Shown here: positions 11,072-21,787 of the stretch, one piece after another
How positions within the stretch are numbered: the stretch's first letter is position 1
Layout of the letters: each line of letters begins with the position of its first letter
Source: Cristatella mucedo
Taxonomy: Eukaryota; Bryozoa; Phylactolaemata; Cristatellidae
DNA length: 64,000 nucleotides
Reading direction: 5' to 3'
NCBI GenBank assembly: GCA_009760855.2
Contig: WPIO01000029.1
Location: 3,617,001 to 3,681,000 of the forward strand
Translations under genes and position numbers: made by a program
Notes under the pieces: model-generated
Told to the model about the DNA's origin: nothing
Databases searched by the model: none
Seen by the model: only the letters and a program-made list of their open reading frames with translations

Positions 11072-13729
11072 GAAGTAGACCTCCATTTGGCTGCTGAGTC
11101 TTCGCTGATTCTTCTTAAGTCTTTGACTGCCCCGTGTATGTAAATATAGTTACAAATATATATATAAATATATATATATATATTTATTTATTTATGACTT
11201 ATACAACGAAGAATGAAGTAGGACAACAGACTCGCTGAGTAAACCCGGCTTTAGTGAAGCTGTCGTGTGCCTTTCGTCATCCGGTCCGAGTGCTGCGACC
11301 GCGGTTTCGGACCCCTTTTTCCGCGACGACGCTGGACGCCGCGCCAGTGCAGAAGCAGTTCTCAGCAAGGGCAGTAATTTATGAGCCCTCAGTGCCTCGT
11401 CTAAAACTAAAACTAAAATAATAAACCAAGTAACTAGTCCCAAAAGTATTAATAACTAGTACTATAACTAAACGCAAGAACAGGCTGACTTAGTGCGTGA
11501 GGATGCGATGCGCCTGCTCAAGGATCGACAGCGGAAACCGGCACGGCATCGATTCAAAAGCACCTGGAGAGGCCGCCGAGTTATCCCACGTACCGATTGC
11601 GTAATCCCACGACCCCCCCCCTACCCCCGTGCACCCGAATATCTACGAGTACCCTAGGCTGTCCGGCCGCTGCGGCCGCGGACGAATAGGGTGAAGGTTG
11701 CAATAGCAATCACTTCCTGGACGTGATTCACGACTGTAAGTCACATTGAATTAGCTCGATCATTTGTCATGTATTTTAAAAAAGGCGTTCACTTTCACCT
11801 CGCTCTCTCACCGAGCTTAGTCACCTAGTTAGGTAGACATTGTAACGCTCGCAAGCCCCAGTTCTGCTCTGATTGCGGAGGTAGAAAACGTAGCGTGCCC
11901 GTTTGGGGCGGCGGCGTTTTCGTGCACCCTTCTAACTGAACGGTAGTGCCACCGCTTGGACGAATCAGGTATTTTACAAATTTTTTTAGTACATTTTTAT
12001 TCATTCTTAGAAACAAATCCTGGCTTTCTTATTGCTGGTTTTGTGAAATCCGAAGTCTTGAGCTGTTAACCTCAAATCCCCATCTTCACCGGCCGGCGTG
12101 TTCGTAGTTGGTACCGGCCTTTTTCTTTTGGTCGTTACGATTGCCCGTGACCTGCTCCGGGCTTGGAGAGCTGCGGGTCGTTTTATTGCCTCTTGGTTAA
12201 ATTGTTATGCTGCTCGCTATTTATTTGGCCTTCTTGAGTTCGACTGGCTGGCGCTCCTCACCTTCTCGCTCGTGAACAGCAATCATCGCGTGACGCCGCA
12301 GAATGGGCGTCGTGTTCACTGAGTGATAGGACATGCAATGGTCGCAAAGCTTAACTAATTGTTCCGCAATATTTGAGGAGGGCTGCTTGGTGAGGGGCTC
12401 GTGCTTTCATAATCGCTGTCGCTCCCGCACTTCTTCCACGCTTGGATTTTTCCCAGCTTTTCATATTGCTTTAGTAGACGATTAGAGAAGATTAGACTAG
12501 TTGAATTGTATCCTTTGAAAAGGGATGGATTGTGGGCTCTGGGTGTGTTTTTGGCTCTGTTTAGATTCTAGCACACCAGGTTCAGTGTAAATTTATGAAA
12601 CGAGACGGATCGAAACGAAATAATCGAAGCGAGACTAGAAGATTGGGAAATGCCGGCTTGAGCTTGCTTATCTGCAGACTTGCTGAGCTCACTCACTTGT
12701 TAGTGTCTGTGATTATTTACGTGTCCCGTGCACAGCTGTCGCCACATGAGCTGTGGATGCCAATAGAAAATGGCGATAATTTCACCTTCTATACCTCCTG
12801 CTCAGTTGGCCGCAAAGCTGGTCTGATCAACGTCTTCGTTTCGATTTTGCTGTGGCCGTCAAGTGATAGTATCCATTCGGTTCATTCCATCTCCATTACT
12901 CTACTGTTTATCAATCCAATCCTGCACATTTTAGCATTTTTCAACTATTAGTAGTCTCGTCATTTTGGTGCGGCTGTTCGTTGTGGTTCGAACTTTCTAC
13001 GACCATGTTGGAGCCTGCTGTCACTGCATGAAAGTGGGCAGCATTGAGCACTCGTGCGTGCGCTTAGCATGTAGACTTTTTTGAGAACCGAGCTTTACAA
13101 ACAGCTTTGGTTGAAGTGCGTGTGTATGTTCAGTGCACGCACTGGGGCCATTAGGTCTGCCTCACCGACCCAAAAAAGCAAGCCAAACTGCTCTCAGCCC
13201 AGCATCTCCACTATAGTCCTTTTGATTGGCTGTATCTGCTTGACCTTCGATGCGATTTCGTGGGTGCTTGCATGCCACGATAATTAATAGAGAGGAAAAT
13301 GCATCTTGTGCGGAATATGAGTGCACAGCTTTTCATTTCCAATGAGCTGCTGTGGTTGTTATTTCTGCCACAGTCAGCACTGGGCTTTAAAACACCCTTC
13401 TGGGCTTTCTATCATGACTTAAGTCACTTACGATCCCCTCTGCCGGATCCCTAAGTTTTAACGTTTAGTGTTCCTACAATAATGTATGCAAGTCTGTACG
13501 TGTATGTGGTGATCAGACTGTGCCCGACTGTACGTTTTAAGCTTATGAGATCATGACGGGGGGGGGGAATGGCAAATCAAGCCACATTCATGACTCTTGG
13601 TAGAATGTCTTTGAAAAGTGCTCACGTGATAAATTCGAGTTCTTGTTGTCTGTCTTTCTCTGTGTATGTGTGCCTATGTTTGTGTTTGTGCTTTTGCTTG
13701 TGTGTGTGCCGTGAATGTGTGTGAGCATA

Positions 13730-13731
<2 letters not shown>

Positions 13732-13810
<79 letters not shown>
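13732..13810. repeat. (CT)n microsatellite
   Basis: An uninterrupted CT run of about 79 bp. Confidence 0.98.
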
Positions 13811-13814
<4 letters not shown>

Positions 13815-14384
13815 CTGAAATGCCATGCCCGGAAAAAACATAGATTGTGTATGCTAACCCAATTACATGTAGAAATAACCTTGTCTTTGTCTTATGCCTC
13901 CATTGCTATAGTCTAAGGCTGCTGTTTTCAAGATGGTAAGATCAAAGCATGACTTATCATGTTTGAGCTTAGGTAGCCATGCGATGTTAGCCCATCTGTA
14001 ATGTGCTCACGTGTCACAACCTCGTAGGCTCGAGTTTTACAGCACGAAATTCTGTATTATTGGCTGCAAGTGGGTTGAAGATGCTGAGGCTCACTGGTAT
14101 TTTGCCATATAAATAAAGCTGCTGAATCAGCTACTCTTTATTTTAACAATTTATTATTGGTACTCGGCCAGCGTTCATCAGCTCTCTTCTGTCACAGAAA
14201 TGATTATGGTTCGTTTTTATACCTCCCAGTGTGAACCGAGTCTTAATCCAGGCGTATTACATCTTGCTGCAAGAGAAGCAATAACAAAGAGTTATTGCAA
14301 AGTGTCCTGCAGAAAATCATGCAAAAGCACAAAAGTCTCATGTTTAGACCACCATGCAAAAGCACACAGAAGATACTCATACGG

Positions 14385-14475
14385 GGCCACCGGTTGGTGA
14401 AGCAGGCAATCCTTGATTACCCACATGAGGGTGTTTGATCAGCTAACTTTTACTTTTTTACTCTTTTTTTACCCC
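14385..14475 (+). mobile_element. Degenerate SINE 3' part
   Basis: The segment with GGCAATCCTTGATTACC, followed by GATCAGCTAACTTTTACTTTTT, matches the 3' half of the tRNA-derived SINE seen complete at 29757-29905. The tRNA-like head is not recognisable. A second trace of the same 3' end lies at about 14095-14140. Confidence 0.5.
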
Positions 14476-14496
14476 TGATCGCAACGGGCACTAAAT

Positions 14497-14730
14497 CATG
14501 CACAGGTGAGCAAGCATAGGAACAAAAGGACAATGCTACTGTACCACAGGGAAAGCTGAGAGAACAGATGCATCTTTAGCTGAGTATACTGAGTCAGTGC
14601 TGGTGGTGACAGAAACCGGAAGCAAGTTCCAGACTTTTTGAGTGCATACGAAGTGAAGGCCCGATCCGAAGATCTCACTTTAGTGCAAGGAACAGCAAGA
14701 CAACTGGAAGCCGAGTAGGTGTGTGTGTTT
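14497..14730 (-). mobile_element. LINE fragment, RT C-terminal end
   Basis: On the minus strand this encodes a segment resembling the last coding part of the LINE families (SSDRAFTSYALKKSGTC, where other copies read FGDRAF..APKAWNSL). It differs clearly from both LINE-A and LINE-B and may be a third related family. Confidence 0.6.
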
Positions 14731-16264
14731 GGCACATTCGTTCTGTTCTTTATTTTTACGCCACTGCAGCTTGAATTCTGCAGTGTTCCACTATGGGTCT
14801 TGGGGTATTTGTCGTTTGCGTCCGAGATGCCGTGGATTTTAGAATTTCATTCTTACACTGCTAAGTATATTATCATTTTGTCTACCCCCACTCTATTCAG
14901 TATAACTTGCATCCCAACGGTTGGGTCGTTGGTGCAAACAATTAAACTGTTCTGTTCTCTAATCGAATTAGCCAGTTATGTGTCCTGGGATATCGCCATT
15001 ACCGAGGTTGGCTGTGCAACGTCTGGGCAGCTGTTTGTACGTGTACGTATCCATAGTGCTATGCCTTCTATGCTTAAATGGCGTGCAATTCTTGGGTGAG
15101 CATTCTCATTTAGCAGCAGAGAGAGATCTCATTAAGTCTTGCCTACTGTACTAGTTTCCTATCAATTTCTATTTCTCTGATCCACTTTTCATAATCATCA
15201 TTTTCCTATGTAGAGTTGATCTACAGTGTATTGCTGTCCTATATCAAAACTGTGCAAGTGTTGTCATTTTCAGCTGGTCTTTTAAAGCTATGGCTATTTG
15301 GGGCCAGCCACAGGAATACGATCACCACTTTCGGGTGGCTCTGAAATGAGTTGATTGTGTGTGAGCTGTCAGCTTTCCAATTATTTTGTGACTTTTTTAC
15401 AGTGGCTCGGATGATTGCTATCAGGTTACACCTGACTGGGGCAATGCTAAACTAGGAGGCTAGTGAAGCTTCAATGGTGACTAGACATGAGATGTCAACG
15501 CCTACGGTCCTGCATCTTCGGGTTAATGCGTTCTTGGTGAATTCCTTGTTTTCATGAGCTTGATCTCATCTTGGCTCAATGTTTGTTGTTGCCCACGACC
15601 AATTACTGACTGCTTAGCCATGAAGGTATTGGGATCGTATTGTATTTTGGTGACCTGCTTGGAATCGGTAAAGTGTGGCCATTAGTGATTGGCCACTAAT
15701 GTTACATTTTGATTGGGAACCGGTTGAGCAACAACAGCAAAAACCAAAAAGATAACCGTGCCAGCCTCCAAGAAATTGAGCTAGTCAGCCCACTGCTGTA
15801 TTTTTTTGTTACTTGTAGGCAGTGTGCAGGCATTCGTTTCGGTTCACATGTGGGTAATATGACCACGGTTTCATGGTAAAAAAGGGCATCGACACTAGTT
15901 TAAGTAGTCATTATGCAGCCTGGCTTTTGCCTGTAGCAGTACACTTGGCACCACGGTGAAGTATGCAGACGTAGCCAATTCTTTGCTGTTGGCCATGTGA
16001 CTGTGTTGTTGAAAGTTGCAGCATGTGTCAATGTGTATGGGTGACATGTCCGCAACAAACCACTATGGTCTGGTGTATGTACTCGGAACAGTTTTATGTG
16101 TAAAATTATGTGTTACTCTCAAATTCGTACATTGTATTACATCCCATTGGGCACTTTTCAATAACTTGTGCAATAGGCAAACTTAGTTATATTTCTAGAT
16201 CGTTCAAGAATTTGTTGTGCTTCTATTCCCAGCAATTTCTTTGCTGATCTGACATTCGTTGCAG

Positions 16265-16913
16265 CTGGAGCAGATTAAAGAACAGGCAAGGTTGCTAGCG
16301 CTGAAGCTGGACCGAAACTCGGGCCACGATGGCACTACTAAGAACGAAAGCTCAAGCTCATTAGAGTCTATAAATGAACTCTCTTTGACCTTAACGGCCA
16401 GCCCCATGTCGGAATTACAGAAATGTAAAGATAGCGTAGTGGACGAACATCGCCGGCACAGTGAAGTAGCATTTGACTATGTGCCGAATATGCCATACGA
16501 TGCATCTGTTACTGCCAGAAGCTCCCCAATTGAACCAGAGAACTCCCTGAAAAAAGAAGCAATTGATCCACGCTTTGATGAGGAGCACAATGTCGAATCC
16601 TCAATGGACTCAGATCAATCCCACGACGAGCTGCTGCTGCCACAGAGGCAGCCTGCCGGTGGCACAGCAATCGTCAAGGTAAAAGATGCGTTCAACGACC
16701 AGTACGGCTTCCGGGGGCAAGCTGTTCGATTGAGCAACGGGGAATCTGGTGCATTGCACTTTTCCTCAGACATCCCTGGCAAAAGTCGCAAGGCTGATGC
16801 TGCAGCTGTTGACCAGTCCCTGATATTGCCACTGAGTCGACCTGCAAGTGTTGCACCTGCAAAGGATCGATATGCTTCGGTGAGCTCCAAAGGAGTGTCT
16901 CAAGAAAGCGATG
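16265..16913 (+). CDS. Gene 1 exon (first found)
   Basis: Acceptor TTCGTTGCAG ends at 16264 and donor GTAAGA starts at 16914. The frame is open throughout in phase 0 and ends in phase 1 (G of a split GAT). It codes for 216 residues, with a Gln/Glu-rich possible helix first and Ser-rich sequence after. Confidence 0.85.
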
Positions 16914-19513
16914 GTAAGAACGTGTTCTGGTGTCTTCAGCCTGATACCACAGCAGGTAATATCTGCCTTGTTGGCTCGACTTGTTGGTGCAGCAATTGCA
17001 AACAATTGGTGCCGTGAGCTGTTTGCCATCGTGCGTTTGCTGCCGTTCGCATTTAAAGGCCTTCCATTTCTGCTTCTGTAGATCGCTTGCCCACGGGCTT
17101 GTCTCGTAGTCGTGAACTGAGATGTGATGAGAATGGTAATCCTCTGGAACTACATCTCGGAGCACCGCAGTACTGTCTGTCTCCCAAGAACGTTCACGAG
17201 ATGCCAGGCAGCAGTAGGGTACATCGTCTGATCGACAGGGATCGTGACGAGCAGCAAGTTCGCGGACCTGATAAGGATACTGCCCATGAACCGGTCAGGG
17301 CTAGAGGAAAGAAAAGTGGCCGGGTCAAGGAGGATAAAAGCATCCTTGCCAAGAATATTCCTGGCCACAGAGGTGGAGAGAACGTAACTGTGGAAGAGCT
17401 ACTGTCGTACATTAACGGCAGCAAGCAGCCGGTCGAAGCAGCTGGTGTAACCAACGGTCACAGCAAGCTGGAAAAAAAAATGAAAAAAGCAGGAGAGAAA
17501 GGAAAGAAAACAGGCCACGAGGCTTCGGCCTTGAAAATCGATGAGAGCAAGCCTGCCAACAAGTTATGCTCGTCACTCGAGCATTCTCTGGCGACTGGGG
17601 GTGAAGTTGTCGTGGCAAGCAAAGCGGCTTTAAGTGTCGACCATGGCACGCCAGTGGGTAGCAGTTGGGTCGATTCTTTCGAAAAAGAGCAGCAGCGCAA
17701 TGTGTGTGAGAATGTTGCCGCAAGTTATACTACTGCTGCGTTTGCAGCTCTCGACGGTGGTAATGTCAACGTGTCTTCTACTGTGACAACTAGCGAAACT
17801 TTTTCCATAGACCTCATTGCAGAAATGCCGTCTTGTAAGTCAGCAGACCACAAGCAGATCTCGTCGATTCCGGAGGAGCCCTTGAACGTTCGGTCCGGTC
17901 GGCTTCATTTTGAGACAGGGTACGATCGTTTGCTTGATGTCGTGCAGCCAAGCGAGTCCTTCTTAACGGTGAGTAAAAAGAAAAAGTTGAAGGACATTTC
18001 TAGTCCGGCGAGATGTGCTCCCGTCGGCATGTCGAGGCGTGGCTCTGCTGGCTATCATCAGACAAATCACCGACTTCATGGCCCATCAGCCACTTCTTCT
18101 GCACCGGCCCCGTGTGATCCTCTTGCCCATGCTGCATCCTCATTCAAAGATGCCGTCGTTGAGACGCACACGGCCAGGGGCAGTTGTGATGCATCTCTGC
18201 CTGAAGATGGTGCAGCATTGTTTCTCACGAAATTCTCCCATGATGCAGCCGTCGACTTCCCACCCATGAGACCTGCAGAGAAACATGACGAGAGCCTCGA
18301 GACGGGTGCTGGTGCTTCAGCTGCCGGTTCCGACAGCAGTGCTGCAGCAACATACACTTCATCGGCAGATGAATCGAGTCAGAAGCGAACGTGGGCCAAG
18401 GTTGCTTCAAAGCCTGCGACGGCTGCAGGGTCCATTGACCTGCTAGCTGCACCCCTCGAGCCAATCAGGGAGCTTCAGCACAAGGTGCAGCTCCCGGATG
18501 TGGACGGGACAGGCGGCGGCCGACTGCCGTGCGTGGCCGCTGGCGCAGCTACAGCCTGCCCATCGCGTTCGCCTGAGCTGGCCGATGCCTGCTCGGCCAG
18601 CTGTGAGCCTGACATTGAGCCGAAGCCACAACTACCTCAGCTACCGGCCGTGAGCATGCCCTCAGCCGGCGCGGCACTGCCGCCCACTGCAGGTCTCGTC
18701 TTTGGCTACTCTGCGGACATGCTGTGCGACAGTCAGGTGCCAGCGAATGTAATGGCCTCAGCCACTGGAAGCGTCTGCCATCGTGAGAGGCCGCTTAAGG
18801 GTGTCGAATTCTGCGGTAGTATGCTTTATGCTTTGCCTGCAACATTCACCATCAGATTTGGTTGTGGCGACAGCTTAGACGATGAATGTGAGGAACCATT
18901 CGGTGAGGGTCTGCAGTTTGGCGAACCCCAGCTGCTGCAGCAGCAGGACGTCTGCTGTAGCTCCGCTACGGCCGACTGCGCGAGTCCGGCTGCATTCTCT
19001 GAGCCGGGCTCCTTGCCGCTGGCTCCTGACATTTTGGCAACTTCCCCAATGGTGGAAGGCCAATTGGGCGCCAGGCTTGTAGACACAGCACCTGATTATG
19101 ACCAGCTACCTCACATTCGTGCCGTACAGTTTCTAACAAAAGGCAAGTATCATGCAGCAGAATTCAATAGGCTTCATTAGCAGTTGAAACTACGTGCCTT
19201 TTCGAATGCTAGCCCTTCACAGTATGCCTTTTGGGGCTTCCTGCATGGCCTTCCGTTGCATATAGATGACTTGGGATATCGGAGCGATGTGGCTAGCGTG
19301 CTTCTCGTTTTCGTTTGTACTTTCGGCATACTAGCAAGGCTGCTCTTTAATTATGAGTGCTTCTATTGCAGAATACACGGCTGTGATGGAGCTTCTTCGA
19401 AAACGTAAGTGCTAAGCATGCCTTGCTGCCAACGCTGGTGCATGCTGGTTGTCCGATGGGGATGCCACTAGGATCTGACTTTCTGTCTTAGATGGTACTC
19501 TATCTCTCTCTCT

Positions 19514-19552
<39 letters not shown>

Positions 19553-20363
19553 GGTTAATTTCTTTTGCTGTCGTTGCTTTTCTTCCTGCAACTATGAGTC
19601 TTCTGAAGCTACCTGTTGTCATTTTAAAATGTTCCCAGCATTGGCTCTAAAAATCAGGGGGGACTCTCTTCTCTCTCAATTCCACTGCTAATAGCCGCCT
19701 GCCTTTTCAAATTACGGCTTCAGTGTAACCACCACTAAATGCCACGCATCCATACACTCACGGGTGTCGAACGAACCTGCACTGGCTGTTGGTGTGTCGA
19801 GTTGTTTGCACGTGCCTGGCCCTGTGCAAGTCGACATTGTATCGGTGTGCTTGTTGCAGGTTGGCACTCAATTGCAGTTAAAAGCACGTGCACGCATTCC
19901 CGCAGTACATGTGCTTTCGGCATGAGTATGTTAGGTGGTTATTTTAAACCCTGTATTGAAGGCAGGTCAAACCTTTAGCTCGATGGTACAATCCATGGAG
20001 CACTGGCAGGAAAATGAAAATTTGTGAGAGTTTTCCCCTCTTAATGCAGACTAATCTGTTCTCGGTTCCTCGGCATGTGGCTATGGATTATTCTATATTT
20101 TCAAATTGTGATTCTGTCGTGTCATTTAAGGCTCTGTTTGCTATCAGAACCACCTGCATGCGATATGATGCACGTCTGCATGCGCACACTGCATTTAGTC
20201 ACTCGCCTAGCAGATTCGTGCTGTATTGACTGCATGCAGGTCTGCATGCCTTTTGGTCCACACAACTTATTCTCGATCAATAACTGTGTTCCCTTTTATA
20301 GATCCGAACCGTGTGGTTGTATATGCGGATTCTGAGGACGGCAAGTGGTTAGCACATACGTGA
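16265..20363 (+). CDS. Gene 1: multi-exon gene, unknown product
   Basis: A spliced gene modelled from four exons: 16265-16913, 17082-19142, 19372-19404 and 20302-20363. Every junction joins phase 1 to phase 1. The modelled part encodes about 934 residues, rich in Ser, Ala and Pro, and probably largely disordered. It opens with a possible helix (LEQIKEQARLLALKLD) and has a Lys-rich stretch (KLEKKMKKAGEKGKK), VTVEELLSYING, and a basic LTVSKKKKLK segment. It also has KRTWAKVASKP and an acidic patch (DSLDDECEEPFGEG). I do not recognise the family. The 5' exons are missing because the first exon starts at an acceptor. The exon 3 donor is GC rather than GT. A simpler alternative ends the protein at the TAG at 19178-19180. 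Confidence 0.75.
17082..19142 (+). CDS. Gene 1 main exon
   Basis: Acceptor CTTCTGTAG ends at 17081. The 168-bp intron before it contains an in-frame stop at 17015-17017, so it must be spliced. The split codon gives Asp and then RLPTGLSRSREL. The frame stays open for more than 2 kb, which on its own strongly supports coding. The proposed donor is AAAAG followed by GCAAGT at 19143, a good match to the GC-type donor consensus. Without splicing here the protein would read 12 more residues to a TAG at 19178. Confidence 0.85.
19372..19404 (+). CDS. Gene 1 33-bp micro-exon (proposed)
   Basis: It is flanked by TTCTATTGCAG and GTAAGT, both strong sites. Joined in phase 1 to both neighbours, it adds EYTAVMELLRK. 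The length, a multiple of three, keeps the frame. Confidence 0.6.
19501..19551. repeat. (CT)n microsatellite in gene 1 intron
   Basis: A CT run of about 50 bp interrupted by CCCTCCC, inside the intron between 19404 and 20302. Confidence 0.95.
20302..20363 (+). CDS. Gene 1 terminal exon (proposed)
   Basis: Acceptor CCCTTTTATAG ends at 20301. In phase 1 it reads HPNRVVVYADSEDGKWLAHT and stops at TGA 20361-20363. A second GC-type donor (G then GCAAGT at 20341) lies inside it and could extend splicing to a further exon instead. Confidence 0.5.
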
Positions 20364-20657
20364 TCGGCATGCACTGGTCATACTGGTTTTCACTGCTGCT
20401 GTGGGCCTCTTGTGGGCACCCATTTGTTGGGTCAACGAGTGCTTGATTTCCAGTTGCTTGTCCGGAGGGGCATGGGATTGTTGAAGAACTTCGTGTTGAT
20501 TCCGTATTTGTGCCTCGGTGCTTCCAGATGGCTGGCTGTGTTGCACACCTGCCGGCAGCAGCACGTCTCTTGTTAGGGCTCTCTTCGAATCTGGCGGCCA
20601 GCATTACTGCATTATCTGTGGCATCTCGAGTGCCTGTGTGCTGGAGTCGTCAATGGC

Positions 20658-20663
20658 AATAAA
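20658..20663 (+). promoter_or_regulatory. Candidate polyadenylation signal of gene 1
   Basis: AATAAA about 295 bp after the proposed stop codon. The hexamer is common by chance, so this is only a positional candidate. Confidence 0.35.
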
Positions 20664-20928
20664 AAGGAGCCTTGCTATGAAGGCTTTTGTTTCTGCACCG
20701 TGTTCAGACCTTGAGCCTTTCGCGAGTGTTATTTGGCGTCTCGGAAGATTTTTTACTGGCTGATCTGCTCAGGGTCGGACACTACAACTCGGCTTTTGCT
20801 CCTACCCCTGATCTATATATGTCACACCGTAAAAGAGATGTGAGACGTTCAATTTAGTGCCGTGTATACCGATCGAGTCAGGACCTAGAAAAACAGTTTA
20901 AAAGGATTATTAACTAACTGCCTTGTCT

Positions 20929-21787
20929 AATAATAATAATAATAATAATGCACTTGATAAAGCGCCCTCAGAGAACTCAATCTCTTTCTAGGCGCTTTAC
21001 ATTTGCTGCAAAGGGAAATGCAATTGAATGGTGAGTAATATCATGCTTGATAAACAAACATCATGAATAACATGGTTAGGGGTGACATGCACAGGGTCAG
21101 CATTCAACTGTGGTTAGTGGCAGCATGCAGTGTCAGCACGAATAAGCACGTGAAGGACGAATCACAGGGACCCACTAAATGCTGTCCTAAATAGGTGTTT
21201 TTAGTTCTTTTTAAATGTGGTCAAGTCAGGGGATGTTGTGACGCAAGTCTAGAGGGAGTTCCAGGCTTTGAGAGCATACGAACTAAATGCACGGTCTCCA
21301 AAGGATTTGAGGTTTGTACGATGTATTGGTAGACTGTTGGATTCCGAAAAGCTGGTGGTACGATGCTTGGCCTGGTGGGGGAGTAGATCTGAGAGATAGG
21401 CTGGAGCCAAAGAATGAAGTGACCTAAAAGTGAGCGACAAAACCTTGAAGTCAATTCGTTGCTTGACTGGTAGCCAGCAGGTCGGCGAGAAGTGGAGTAA
21501 TGTGGCAACTGCGACGCTCACGACAGACAAGCCTAGCTGCAGAGTTTGGCACCAGCTGCAATCGCCTGATCGCACATGCCGGTAGGCCAGTAAGCAGTGA
21601 GTTGTAGAAGTCGAGACGGGATGTCACGAATGCATGGACCCACATAGACGTGGTATCCTTATCTAAACAAGCCCGAATTGTATGTTATGTAGCTGAAAGT
21701 AGGCAGATTTGACTGTGGAGCTGATGTCGCCGTCAAATGAGAGGTCACTTTGGAACAAGACACCTAGATTCCGAGCTGATTAAACAG
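20929..21787 (-). mobile_element. LINE-A fragment, 3' half
   Basis: Read on the minus strand it covers the end of the RT region (SRLDFYNSLLTGLPACAIR), the C-terminal part (FGDRAFSSYALKAWNSL) and the 3' UTR. It ends in the TTA tail, seen here as TAATAATAATAA at 20929-20948. At 21787 the match stops at the equivalent of the SARNLGVLFQSD segment, so the copy is 5'-truncated. Confidence 0.88.

Larger units (their letters stand above)
11072..16264. other. Region upstream of gene 1; mostly unannotated
   Basis: It holds a short AT-rich TA run (about 11156-11190), a poly-C stretch near 11611, a GC-richer part at 11240-11700 and a long CT microsatellite. A LINE fragment and faint SINE remnants also occur. 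The first exon of gene 1 should lie in or before this region because the exon at 16265 opens at a splice acceptor, but I could not pick it with confidence. The GC-richer part near 11500-11600 is one place to look. Confidence 0.4.

Noticed and set aside
11501-11600. Candidate first exon of gene 1 with an ATG-containing basic peptide
   Set aside because: No convincing donor site in phase 0 was found.
13588-13812. Frame coding Arg-Glu repeats
   Set aside because: Translation of the CT microsatellite.
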